Source: Prochilodus magdalenae (taxonomy: Eukaryota; Chordata; Actinopteri; Characiformes; Prochilodontidae). Taken from it: DNA of 64,000 bases. The stretch is taken from positions 887,001-951,000 of the forward strand of contig JAMWET010002920.1 of assembly GCA_024036415.1 (NCBI GenBank), written 5' to 3'. Position 1 is the first letter of the stretch. Every line of letters starts with the position of its first letter. The notes under the pieces were generated by a model. That model did no database searches, was not told where the DNA came from, and saw only the letters and a list, made by a program, of their open reading frames with translations. Position numbers and translations under genes: made by a program. This document shows positions 39,801 through 53,175 of this stretch, piece by piece.

Positions 39801-41087
39801 GGATTTTTATCAGTCCAGATAAATCTGTCAGTATATCTAACAAGTACATGGATAATGATCTAATCAACAGTTCAACACTCTGTATCTTTTTCCGTCTTCA
39901 TCAAAATCCCTGAATAAGAAACTAAATAAACGGAGTGTGACTGCACGCCGTTATCTTTACTAACAAAAGTTCCTGTTTCAGTTGTGGTCTACAATTTTAA
40001 CATATTCCTGCCTCACCAGATTCCTATAAAACACAGTGCTACTGCAATCCATCTCATGCTGAAGTGGTCTGAAGCACCCAAGTTCCACTTGGATAAGCAC
40101 AGAGGACCTACGTCCATGTGTGGGCATACGGCATTCTGTGTGAATGCGTGTGTGTGAGTACATGTAAGCATATCTCCTCTGCAGGGTGTGAGAGAGGGAG
40201 TCCAGTTTTGTCATCCCTGCCTGTAACTGGAGGCAGAGAAGCCTGGGGCTCAGAGATAAGAGCCAATGCCTGGACAAAGACTGGACTCAGGCCAAAGTAG
40301 CACAGAGAAATCTATCACCTTTCCAGCTCAGCGCAGGATCCCGGTGTCCTGAACAGCACAGCTGTCAATTGTTTAATTCAACTGTTTACAAAACGGACGT
40401 TTTACACAGAGCATCTAGACCACAGCTCGGTCATGGTCACTACCAGTGATCCACAGCCATATGGTACCGCAGCCCTGCAGCCAGCAAAACACAGTCAAAA
40501 CTCAGAAAGAAACAGTAGGGCATGAAGGGCAAATTCATACCTAAATATCTGTTGCAGGCAAGATTGGCAAGCTTGTGCTGTCTCCCTGGAAACGGCTGCG
40601 TGATGATGAGATTTAAATTTTTGATTGCCAGAGTAATTACCAAAAATAATAATAATAATAATAATCAGAGAAAATTACTTACTGAAAAAACAAGACAACA
40701 TAAAGAGGGCAATCAGAACATTCTTATCTGAACTGATAATGGGCCTAGAAACAAAATGTTCTGCTGGGCCATACTCATCATGGTGCTTCTAAGTCCATCA
40801 TGGTCCCAAGTCCATCATCTCATTTACATGCAGGAGAACAAAAACACAAAAGCTAAATAAATAAATACTATAAATATAGTCAGTTTTTGGTGCAACATTG
40901 GATGTAAGACACCATATCGCATCCAGAAGTACGCTACAGAACTAACTACTAATGGATATTAGAGCTGTGTGCTATATAAAAACCCAAAACTGACTCATCT
41001 CCAAACGACTAGCCTGGCTTTAGCCATGTTACACAAACTCACAGTCCCAAAACGTAGCAATGTGTAAAATATATAATAGTATTTGTA

Positions 41088-41200
41088 GGGATGCACCAAT
41101 ATAGAACTGGGGTACCAATCTTGATAGCACATATGTTTTTATTTGCAGATGGCAGTTCCAATGCCAATAGACATTTATATGTCTAGAAACTGAGACTATA
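41088..41200 (+). mobile_element. hAT-like element fragment
   Basis: GTAGGGATGCACCAATATAG, followed by AACTGGGGTACCAAT, resembles the left terminus of the widespread hAT elements starting TAGGGATGCACCGAT. No inverted right terminus (GGTGCATCCCTA) occurs downstream, so it is a fragment or highly decayed. Confidence 0.4.
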
Positions 41201-44200
41201 TCTGTTTAGCAATTGCGTCACAAATGCAATAAAATGGATATTTTCTATAAAAAATGTTCTGCTTGTCCTAAGTACAATAAAACAAATCATGATTTGAAAT
41301 ATCAGCTAAATCTAAACATCCATTCTATGCTGATAATTTTTTTTATTTTATGATATTCATATCATTAAGGTATCCCTTGTATAGTGCACCTTTAATGAAC
41401 ATACACAAACACACCACTGCCTTTTAACAGCACTTAATTACAACAGCTTGACCACCTGGGCTTTAACAGAACACTGACAATCTGAAGCAAGTCCCTCATG
41501 AAAGAACCTGGACGGTGATGAATATATTCAATAACACATAATGAACTCAGTAATCAAGTTATAACAAAGGGTAAACCAAAATCAGTTCTCAAAACGCTTA
41601 TCATCTTATCCTATCGTGCCAATAATGAATGAAGTGTGTACTGTGTGAAGTATGCACATTGCTGTTGTAGAGCTCTTCCAACTCCTGCTGTTCCAGATCG
41701 CTAGCTAGATGACTGGAGTAGGACACTTAATCAGCCTGCACCTGGTGTTAAGATTGATATCGCCAAGTTTGTTGTTTTAAAAAAGATGCTACTTCCTTTG
41801 CTCTTCAGCATTGTAATGGATGTAAAAATAACCTACAACTTGTTCAGTATCACCAGATTGGGTGGGATCCCTCAGATTAGAAATTTTACACTACTGACGT
41901 AGGAATTTTGAGCTGACACTGATATCTGACATACCCATCTGCCAATGGCACCCCCCAACTCGATGATCATCTTTGAAAATTTAGAAATTGGGGTACCTAA
42001 GCAGGAAAGATGCAGGTACCTAAATTACAATTACTGAATTACTAAAAAAATTGTATGTAGGATTGGAGCATAGTAAAATAAATAAAATGCAATGTTAAAA
42101 AAATCTGAATTTAGATCAAATAAAATATCACCAAATATCAGTTTAAAATATTAGTCAGATATTAATACTTGTCCAGGTCCTATCAGTTTTAGAAACATGG
42201 TAATGAACACATATCCATTTCAGTTTTTTTTTTTTGTTCTTTCAGCCATTAAAATAAAACACATCTTAAGCTTTTCTGCTTCTAATCGTATATTTAAACA
42301 TTTTGGTAGCCCCAAAAAGAACAATCCTGATGAGAACACCCACACACTCTTGGGCTTGTCTGAACTGGCCGCTCTACAAACACTCACTCTAGCCTAACTG
42401 GGGCAGTGATGGCGCTTGCAATGCCCGATGGGACTATCTCCAGTGATTTACTCCAACCTTGGACTGTACTGCCAGCACCAACTGCAGGATATTTCCAGCC
42501 TGTTGCCTCATGCTCCCTGACCGGCAGGCACTTGCTTGCTCCAACATGGCCACTCAGCTGCTGACCCTAGTGTGTGGTGATTTTGGTTTTCCAAAATGTA
42601 TTGTATATAAGTACTTGGTCTGTTCTGTGAATGGTGATTCTATAACCTAGTGGTGCAATGTAGGACATTGGTTGTATCCTCCAGGACATAGAACAGGGGA
42701 GCCAACAAATCAAATCATATCAGAAACCTGATGCCAAAAGCAAAGCGGGGGGTTGCAACTCAAGGGCAGTATTTCTCCTGGCAGGGCAGACAGAGTCAGG
42801 AGGGTGGGGGTGGTGCTGTTGAAGGGGATCTGTGATTCTCACCTGCTACTGTTCAACCTTTCAGTAGAGCTGACAGGCAAACAGTTATGTTCAGGCAGGC
42901 ACAAATAACTACATCAGATTCAGTTATACAAGATCACTAGCTCCATTTTGTATAGATTTGGACAACGGCTTCAGTAAAAGTAGATGTACTGATGTACAAT
43001 GTAGCCATCACATCAGAAGCACACTAGTTTACAATTTCTAACTTAGTGTATGTTTAAAAATATATATGCTATGTTTAAAATATGTGATTCAATTTGAATA
43101 TTAACAACTAAATGTGCCACTTAAAATTTCATTTAATTATTAAAATATTCAAGTATTTTAAATATTCATAAAAACAGATTTCATACATTTTTGGGACTTC
43201 TGTAAAGAGCAAGTCATTCAAAGATGAATAATACTCTGTAATTAGTTCTTAAAAATTCAAAATTCTCTGTTATCTTATTATTCTCTGTGGCTTGTTAAAT
43301 TACTTCATTACTTTTAAGCAGTGATTTCGATTGCTTGGAACTCTAGAGCAAATACAATAGACATATTACATAAAAGGAACTTTTAAGACTGATAGGCAAT
43401 GGTATTTTTCATGGTTACTGATGCCAGTAACTGATAGAGGGACACAGAAATACTGGTTACTGGCATTGGCCAACTACTTTCCTTCTGGTACATCCCTTCA
43501 CAAACCAAAACATAATGGTAAACAAGCACTGTTGTATGACTGAATAGTTTGCAGCTGACACTATGCTATCTGTCTCAACATCAGTATGGGCAATGTGGTC
43601 TGACCGGAGAGTTGACAACACTGCGGCAACACTAATTGTCACAAAGTTACCAGCATAAGGACAAAACCAAGAAGGAATAAGTTGAAAAAACCATAACATT
43701 CATCTCCAATCCCAAGATGATCATATGGGTCAGACAAAAAAAGAGGATCATCCTCACAGGGAATACACCTTTCAGACACATAGAGATGATGTCAACATGA
43801 CCTCCGGGTGCGTGGGCGTATGCAAAACTCTTCATCCAGGCATCACACTGGATTGACGCACATAAGGCTTAGACACAGATGGGCTCCAAAGTTTGATCAT
43901 TTGTCAATAGACTTTTACACACACTGTTTACAAACTAGGCTAACAGAAATATTCAAATAACCTCTCAAGCATCTTAGGACAATCTAACAAGCAAGTGAAC
44001 ATTTGAAACATAAAACAATGTCAAGAGTCTTATAAATGCAGGCTTCCTCTTTATAGCAATATTGAATTATCTCTCCAAAGCACCTTATTTTCCTAAAGGA
44101 GTACTCAAGGATATAGGAAAACATTTACTGAAGCAAACAGTTTTGCTGGCCTTTATGAGCAACTGCATGCCAAGCTCTATTACGCGAAACTGCTGGTTAG

Positions 44201-47200
44201 TAGGCAGCACAGTCTACAGCCCATTCCACCTGGGATGTCAATCAAACGCCCTCCCTTTGCAATTATCCATTGATTTGCAAGCCAACAGCTGTGAAACAGA
44301 TCTCCAATAGGCCACACACAGCAAAGCAGCCACTGTAAACTGCATAGAGCCTACATTAACCACATTTTGTGTTATTTTCCCAAACTTGCCAAAAGTTCCT
44401 CTTTTAAATTACTGTTCATTTTGAGTTTTAATTTGAATGCAAGGACAGGGAAAATCTAGTGTAACTAACATTTAGACAGCCATAATTACTTGGCAGGGTG
44501 AAAGAGAAAGGTTTAAATCTGCAATCTGGGAAGTCTAACAGACCACGGACTAGAATTATTTCAGGAAGAAAAACATCAGGGAGGTGCACAAGGCACTCAT
44601 TTCAACCGATTGGCTAAAGCTTCTTAAACTGACATTACATCACAGAAACGCATAGTGCTCACATTCAAAAGCTTTCAATTCCAGCTAAATTACACCTATA
44701 CTGACAGGTCCAAAAATCCATTTTTGGTACCATGTTTTTAAATTCACCAAAAAGGTCACAAGAACATGGAGATGATCATCTAGTAGCTTTTAACTAACAC
44801 ATACTGACCACAAGAAACATAGCAGGCCTAAACTAAAGCAACAACATTAATACCTCAAGCTGCATACACTAAAGAGTTCTGCCAGGTTCCTGGTGGTTGT
44901 CCGTTTTCTCTTACCTCTTCTTCTTTAACCCCTCTGTCGGTCAGAACTGCATGTATCCTGGGTTCAACCAATGGTATGTAATCAAGAGTAAATGAATGAG
45001 CCACCAATATCCTCATGGACATAGAAAGTGAGGTGTCCTGTTCTATGTGCTATGGCCGTGTGACAGAAGTGACTAGTCCAGCAATGACCCTGTAATGCAA
45101 AGACCTCGATCAGTTTTCCTCTCTCTCAACCCGGCCCCCACCTCCCCACCCTTTGCCCTTATATGCCTTCAGCAACTGGCTCCAATTCATCAGTGTCCTT
45201 GCTGGTAACTGAGAGGGTGGTTGGGTGTTAGTGCTGGGTTCACAGTAAAGCGGTGTGTCAGATCCCCCGGCCTATAAGTCTGTGTGTGTAGATGTGAAAG
45301 CCACACTAAACTCTGTGGCAGCTGCCTATACACCTTTTGTTCCAACTCCCCCCATGCTCTTTATTTCCTTTCACATGTGTTAGGAGCTTCAGCGCCACAT
45401 CTAGCAGTCTTACAGGTCATTAACGGCCTCTCCAAATGTATGCAACCACATTTAATACTGGCAAAGAAGCTGTAAACAGACTGGAAAAACAAAACAATAC
45501 TTTTTTGCCTTTTCCACTATATTCCTGCATACAGCCTGTGTTGTTTTCTGTCCTGAACTCTGAAATACCATTTTATGACAGTAAGCCACACATGGTACAA
45601 AATAGTTTTAGAAAACATGGGTCTTAAATAATGCTGAAGTGCCTTTAAAGTGCACTAATGCTTTCCAAAGAGAGATTCGCGAGCTCTGACCTTTTCTGAC
45701 CTTGAAACCTCTAGGGCCTTTGAGGGGTATGGGAATTCGAAGGCCCTGAAGTTGTCGTGTCACTGCAGAGGGACAGACCGTTTCTTCCTGGGCACGAAAC
45801 ATTTGATTTGGCATTGTGAATGCTAAGAGTTAAATGAACAGTACACAGTCCGAGGAGCAATTTTCTCACAAAGCATAACTTATATGGAGAAGTTCTAGAA
45901 AAAGGCGGGGGGGTGTCCTCACTCCCCGTATCGAGGCGGAAATCTGCCAGCGGTGGGAACAAATATACAAGTGATCTAAAACACAACAACAGCAAGCCAA
46001 AAATCTGAGGTCATAATTACTAGCAAAACAAACATTGTTGGTAATGGGCGCGTTAAGAAGCTCTCGCTCCCTCTTTCTCTCTCTCTAATAACTGAAGCTC
46101 TCCATTTTTCCACACTGTGCTGGCTCAAAGCCTAATAAGGGGATCTGTGTGTGATTGTGTGTGCTTCTCTTCCGGGCAACATGTTGGCAGTACCGGAGCC
46201 GGTAGGGTACAGACGGCCTATAGAGAAGCGAGGCTCAGAGAGGAAGATGGGCACTGAGGACTCTTGCTTTTTTGCCTACACCATTTAAACACAGCTATTA
46301 TAATAAGAGGTAAAGACTCAGAAACCCAGAGGCCTACGCGTTTTACTTACTATTTCAAATACTATTAGAAATGAATGAATGTTCTTAGAGGCTGGCAAAA
46401 GAAAAACAACAACAACAACAAAAAAAATTAATTGGCCAACAACAAAATCCAAAAAATAATTTCAATATCAATGAAAGTGTAAATGTGTGACTTAAAATTG
46501 TGTTTGTTTCCAACCCCTTTCCTGTACTGGTTCATGCAGGCTTGCAAATATTTCAGTTTCTAAAAGCACTAAGAGCACTGTCAGCACATAAACGCTTTGT
46601 ATCTTGTTAAATTAAATGATAAAAAATATTCTTAAATGACCAAAAACTTACAAACCCAATAAATAGTTTGTTAACTGTTTTTTTTTTTTTTTTCCTGAAA
46701 AATTTTCCATTTTGAAACATCATAAATTTTTTGAATTTTGTGTGGTTGGCATATGAGGTTCAGGATTTTAAGAGTAAGTGTAAATTATTACAGCGAAAAA
46801 GCTATGCTCACAGAATTCTTTATTTTCTATACATTACACGTTTTCTTCACATTTCCCCACACAATCAGAGACAATAAACATAAAACCAGTAAATAATGTA
46901 ATGTAAAATTATCAAATACATTTAACAGGAAACCAGAACAGTCATCATACTAGGGCCTTCAACCTCAGTGCTAGTGAGCATTTATCCAATGATGATTAGA
47001 AATCTCTGAAGCCTTAAGGTCTCAGTCAGAAATTTCAATAATTCTGTTGTATAAAAAAAGTAAATCAACAACAGATATTTTACAGCCTTTAGACCCCTTG
47101 CTAATAGTCTTCCAAAATATTTGCAAGTTCAACAGAACAATTAACTTTTTGTTGTACTGTATTTAATTAAATGTGGATTGCTAGATTTCACTTTTTGTCC

Positions 47201-48259
47201 CCATTAAATTTTGGATCTCCATTAACAAAGACTTCTTCTGTCTCACACAAGAACACATGCTTTACTTCTATTTTATTTACATGCCTTTGTTTTGAGCAAC
47301 TGCAATTGTATTTAAAATATTTAAATAGTTCTGACGTGAGGGTTAAGATGGCTCTCAAAGCTCAGTTCCACACAAAAGAGCCATCACCTGTTTCTAGAGG
47401 ATGACCCCTACAGTAACTGAGATTGAGCTGCATGGTTTTGCAGGGCCTAGCTGATCTCTTGGCCACCAGCTGTTGCTGTGTCTATTACAGACAAGGTTTT
47501 TGGTGTTAAATAAACAGATCTCAAAAGTATTCTGTTGTTGAGAAGTAGCCCACACACAAGCAAAAGAGCCACCCTCGCCACTACCTCGCCACCATTCCAC
47601 ACTGCTCCTTTACAGACATGCACAAACGTCCTCAGAAACAGCTGACGCTTTAACAGCCCCCCAGCAGCTGACAGGCTACAGGTGTGGGAGAGCATTGCCT
47701 CTTTAACCCTTTATGTTTCAAAAAGGGCTCAGTCAAACCATACACACCCCAACCCCCAACATGAGGCCCCAGCCTGCAAATCACACTTTCAAGCTGTTCC
47801 CCTATAGTGACATACCTGTGGAGGCAAGTGTGCATGCACTCACGACCCCACACCTGTTGGTCCCTCACAACCATGCTGTGACAAAAGCACAGCCAAAGGT
47901 CGATTTGCTCCTTTCAGCTTCCTGATCCAGCTTTACCTCAACTTTGTGAGATGCCGCCACTGACTTCTTAATGTGTGTTTTTTGTTGACCATGAAGGAAA
48001 CTGCATGGGGCTAAGGAGTCAAACCACACACATAAACATGCACACCTTCATTTGTTTCTATTTGGGCAGTTTCCAAAGGTGTGGTCAGTTGATTAGAAGC
48101 TTGGTTATAGCTCTGCAAAGATACATTCTAAGGGTGCGAAAGAACACATCAGTGATAAGAACTGATTTAAGTCCAACTATATTTGTAGTTCCTAATAAAA
48201 ACGCATCTGCAGAGCCTCAAGGTGAACTAAGTTTTAAGTCTTAAACACACTATGAGTAA

Positions 48260-49336
48260 TAGGGTTGTACCCGACTCAAAATTTTGTCAGTCGAATCGGA
48301 ATTGCGTGCCCTGTCCGATGATTTGACTAATCGTTCGTGTGTTGTCTCCATGTACATTATTCGGTAATCGGTAAATCAATTTACATACGTTTCAGATCTG
48401 ATGTCCTTCTCATTTAGAAAGTCAGCAGAGTCACAGAAACATATTTTTGAACTATGAGAGACGTGGCATATGATGAACGATCTGAATCAATCCTGATTTA
48501 CTTACAGAATATAGCGTCGGGGCAGCAGCACGTATTTATGCTAATTAGCTCTTATAGCCTTTTAACCTTTTTAATTTCACTCTTAACAGCTTCTTCAGTA
48601 GGAGGACCCTTCGTCTTTCATCTCTCATAAATAATCAAATGCTAAATAAAACCAAATTAGTCAATATTTTAATTCTTTTTAGATGAAAAGAAGAATAGTA
48701 GAGCTGAAACAGTTTAATTATTATTTTACCCGCGCTGAAATAATTATTTCTCGTTTATCGGCAGGTGTATTAATGGACTGTGCTCATCTTTAAATAAAAA
48801 TAATCTTAGCTGTAGATGAATAAATAAAAATATCTCTAATTTAGGTCCTAAAATAATGGAATTATAAAAAAACTTCGTCACCGCAAACCGCCATTATGTC
48901 TAAGCCAGCTCACTCATTTAAAGCAGTGTTCATTGTCTGACTAAATAAAGAGCAGAATTAGCTTTAATCTGTTCAGGTTGTCTTCTTCAAAAGCTCCTCC
49001 AGACTTTTTCTAAGACATCGTTCCACAAGTGTTTCTCAGCTTTACAGCTTTAGCTTCCTTCAATGGTTAACCGCCAGCGGACGTTATCACATGGATTACA
49101 TTTTTTAGCAAGCATGCGTCACAGCCCCGCTAGAACTTAAATATATATTTATTATTCACCTTTTAATAATTATTAAAATGTCTTTTTAAATCCCTAAAGT
49201 TCTTGTGCATTAGACTTTAGTCTGTTTTACGAGGGAAAAAAAAGGTCACTGTTGTCAGTCGACTTGAAGGTTCTCAATCGACTTAAAGGGTCTCCAACTG
49301 ATGATTCGACTCATTGACTTCTAGAGGGCAGCCCTA
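48260..49336 (+). mobile_element. complete non-autonomous hAT-type element, copy 2 (1077 bp)
   Basis: It starts TAGGGTTGTACCCGACTC and ends AGAGGGCAGCCCTA; the tips are inverted repeats (TAGGGYTG). It is flanked by the perfect 8-bp direct repeat ATGAGTAA (48252-48259 and 49337-49344), the target-site length of hAT transposons. The interior has no transposase frame, so mobility would have depended on an enzyme supplied elsewhere. The intact duplication fixes both boundaries to the base. A truncated copy lies at 14512-14923. Confidence 0.9.
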
Positions 49337-50470
49337 ATGAGTAAGTTGATCACTAAATGTTCTAGATAGTCAGGGTTTAGTTGCACCAGGTAGCTCATTT
49401 GACTTTGTAGTGCATGTCACTTCAAGAATTACATGCTACAAGACTAGGGATGAGGATGCCTGAGCACCTCCCACCTTGCCCCCAAATATTTAAATTGTCC
49501 CTGTGACCTACTACTGCATTGCTATTTACTATAAATATTAAAAAGCATGTTAATTACCAAAATTCATGGTGCCCCTGACCTGTTAAGTTACATCGTACAT
49601 GCACAGTGTACATTACGATCTGCATGAATATTCTCCCATCTAAATCAGTCATCACTGTGAAACTTTGCACAAGCTTTGCACAACACAGCAAGATTTGCTA
49701 TCTTACCTGACCTGTGTGCTTTTAAACACCGCAGGCCAAGCGAGAGGATTATCAGCCGAGTGGTCTATGTGGTAGTTAGCACTCGCATCACAGTAGTAGC
49801 TGTAACCAAGTCTAGCATCCTGAAGCAATATCTGGCATGCACCCATACTTCTACTTCAACCCCTTACAGGTTGAAATGATGCTGGTACTGACAAAATTAC
49901 TTTAAGTACAAATAATGTCAATTGCTTTTAGCTCTTCATCCCCAAGCATCAACCAATATCACTTCTATTCTCTGTAACAAAGGTCAATGTTCATTATCAT
50001 TATTCTTAATGCCTTTCCATGCAAGCACACACCCATCTCTAGCAGTACAGGGCAGGCAGGGCTGTCTAAAATATTTTGTAATCACTGGCAATTTTACGCA
50101 AATGAGGACTATCAATAATTATTCTAGCCAATAATTATCAATTAGTTCATCTGTGTATGTGTGTTCTAGCTGCAGACAGATGTTTCCGGTAACTAGTCTG
50201 TGGACATCAAACTTTCACTTGTCAAAAGCATGGAAGGCAAATCCTTGACCCATTTAATAAAATAAATGGGTCATATAATATAAAATAACAGTATTTAATA
50301 TTGCTATAATAAAGTACATTACAATATTGTTGTGGGAATCACAATTATTGAGAATATATTGGATATTGTCAGTCCTTAAAAACACTCTCTAACTGCATAT
50401 TTGATTTAAAAACATATGCACTGTGATATTGCAATTTACCATATGGCCAAATATGGCAATTTGCCATATT

Positions 50471-50565
50471 TACTTGGATTATATTTGCATATTACTCTGA
50501 TATCACTCACTAGAGATGCTATTATATCTTAATCATCAGAGTAACATGCAAATATAATCCAAGTA
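50471..50565. repeat. foldback: 31-bp inverted repeat with 33-nt loop
   Basis: The arms are 50471-50501 (starting TACTTGGATTATATTTGCAT) and 50535-50565. They are complementary at 30 of 31 positions. A second near-palindrome, AAATATGGCAA with TTTGCCATATTT, lies just before it at about 50450-50472. The AT-rich core suggests a foldback miniature element. Confidence 0.85.
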
Positions 50566-51157
50566 AGTCATTAAAAACAACATTTATTTATTATAAAAAA
50601 CTGGTCTTGTCCTTTAAGGCAAAGGATACAATCACAGGTGGTGCAAAAACACAAAATGGCCAAATGTTATTGATAAATTATCAACCTGTTAGCCTGCAAC
50701 ATTTCTGGTTTATTAATATGAGTGTTATATATATATATATAATATGAGTGAATATAAGTGTTAATTTCACACAATACTACCAATAGTGCAACCATTACCT
50801 TTACTCCTCTTCAAAAAGACTTGGTATTTACAGTTAGATCCAGTGCCTACATCTAGTTTGTCTAATCAGCCCTTCATTAAATTAAATCAGACATGCTGTT
50901 AACAGAATTTAACAAATCTATGCAACAAAAATCAGGACCCGAACTTTAATAACTCTTCTGAATCATATTTTACTACAATCATCCTTTTAAATTATAGGCA
51001 TTTATTTTACAGTTTTTAGTGAATATGACCACTGGTAATTATAAATATGATCTGAGTCTTTGGTTTATTAAACCTCATAGTTTTTGTATTACTAAGGACA
51101 ACTGTCTGTAAAGCCCTTTGAGCTGACAACAGTATTACATGTGTTCTATTAATGCAA

Positions 51158-51191
<34 letters not shown>

Positions 51192-51197
51192 TATTAT
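51158..51197. repeat. (ATT)n microsatellite
   Basis: About thirteen ATT units with a single interruption. Confidence 0.9.
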
Positions 51198-52106
51198 AGT
51201 GCGTTAAGTATGTTCTCCTGTAAAGTAGCCATTTCAAAACAGTGACAGCAATGCCATGCTATAGTACTATAGTAGTGTCAGACTGGCTGTCTTTTATCGC
51301 TGTTCATGTTCAAACTGCTTTAGGGCCACCTTCTCAAACAAGCATGCACACTCACATGAGAAAGCACATGCACACGCACACATCCTAACCGCATACAAAA
51401 ACAGACCAAAGTATGTCACTCCAGAAGGAAAAAAGGGGGATTTTTCTTCGCTCCCTCCTTTGTTCCTGGCTTATTTCCCAGCTCTCTATATTGCCTCCGT
51501 CACAAGCAACGAGAAGAGGCCAGCCAGCAAGTCAACTACATTGTGCTGGAGATAGTATGTGCAGATGGCCATCTATTGCAGCTGCGCACCTATAAAACTG
51601 TAAAAGAGGAGAATGAAATGGTACAATATGTGTCTAATACTCCACAACGAGAGTACAGGGAGCAGGTGGAGAGATGCAGGAAAGAGAGAAAATTAGCAAG
51701 GTCTTTGATCAAAGGGATAGAGAGAGATTGAGAGAGATTGCGAGAGAGAGAAAGAAAAAAAGAAAGAGAGAGAGGTAGGGTGTAGGGTTTCAGTGCTTGG
51801 CCAGAGCACTTGCTGTTTCAGCTGTGCAGGAGACATCGCCAACCCCTGCTCTCACGCCACTGCAACCCCGTTAGTCCCTCTCTTCTCTGTCATAAGTGAC
51901 ATGTCTTACCCTGCCAGTACTCAAATGCCAGCCTGCCATCCTGTCTGAACCTGTGAGCGACAGCGACAATAGCACAACTGCCTGTCTGAACTTCTCATGT
52001 GCTGTCATTTTCTTGGAGTGGAGTTCCATTTTTTACAGCAAAGAACAATCAGTAGCTCTCCAAAAAGGAAAAGGCAGAAATTCAACATATTTAAACAATA
52101 AGCACA

Positions 52107-52680
52107 TATACTGATCAGCCATACTGTTACAACCACCTCCTTATATTTACACTCACTGTTCATTTTATCATCTCCACTTTCCATACAGATACTTTGTATC
52201 TACAATAACAGACTTCAGTGTTTCTTTGTTAGCTCCCTTCACCCTTTTCTATAATGGTCAGGACACCCACAGATCAGGCACTATAAAGACATTATTCTCA
52301 ACACTGCAGTGACACTGGCAAGCAGGTGTGTGTTAGTGGATCAGAGAATTTTCAGCGTCACTGCTGGAGAATAGTCCACCAAGCAAAACTACCCAACCAA
52401 CAGTGTTTTGCGGGCAGCATCCTGTGACCACGGAAGAAAATAAAAATAAACAGAGGGCACAAACTGTGCAGCAGCGGATGAGCGCTGAATTTACAGCTAC
52501 TAGATGAACCAACTAGGTACTTGTGTCTAATAGAGTGGACAGTGAGTGGTAACAGTGTTTAAACACTTCAGCAGCACTGCTTTGTCTGGTCCACACATAC
52601 CAGCACAGTGCACACTAACACACCAATACCACAGCAGTGTTACTGTAGTGTTAAAATGATGAATGCAGAGCCTTGTTAGA
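52107..52680. repeat. dispersed fish repeat with inverted arms
   Basis: It starts TATACTGATCAGCCATACTG, followed by ACAACCACCTCCTT. It contains an arm around 52293-52345 (ACACTGCAGTGACACTGG, GTGTGTTAGTGGATCAG) whose inverted counterpart lies around 52600-52665 (TGGTCCACACATACCAGCAC, CACTAACACACC). I recall repeats with these motifs as abundant in otophysan fishes. It is probably a non-autonomous DNA element; the family name is not assigned. Confidence 0.6.
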
Positions 52681-52859
52681 TTCTCGAGGCTGGTAATTTT
52701 GCACACATAAACAGTCCTGTTCAGCCCAATTCAAGTTAAATCAATAAAGCTGAAGTGAAAGGAAAGAGATGGGAAAGGTTTAAAAAGGTTTTCTTTCAGT
52801 CCGCTAATTCTATATTGATTTTCATGTCATTTATCCCTAAGCCAAAATTTAAAATTTGT

Positions 52860-53175
52860 CCCTCACCTGTTGGTCCATTTAGGAATTTATGGTGATGATT
52901 TTCATTAAAGCACCAGGATCCGTGGCAGCAAAGGAGACCTAGAACATCAAATACCACTCAATATATTTTCTCGTCAGCACTGATGATGTGCTTTTAGATA
53001 CATGTATCATGCTCTTTGCGCCAAGCATACCTGTGACTATTGTGACCAAAAAGTAAAGTCTCGTCTGACCACAGCACCCACACTGTGGTCCACAGCTTAG
53101 CAATCTCCAATAGCTTCAGTTTATTCCTCTTCAAAAGAAGCAGCTTTCATCTCTCACCAGGGTGTCATGCAACAG
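52860..53175. repeat. possible decayed transposon fragment
   Basis: The stretch around AAAGTAAAGTCTCGTCTGACC, ACAGCACCC and CACCAGGGTGTCATGCA resembles a teleost repeat containing TCTCATCTGACCAGAG. There is no intact reading frame, and the identity is weakly supported. Confidence 0.3.
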
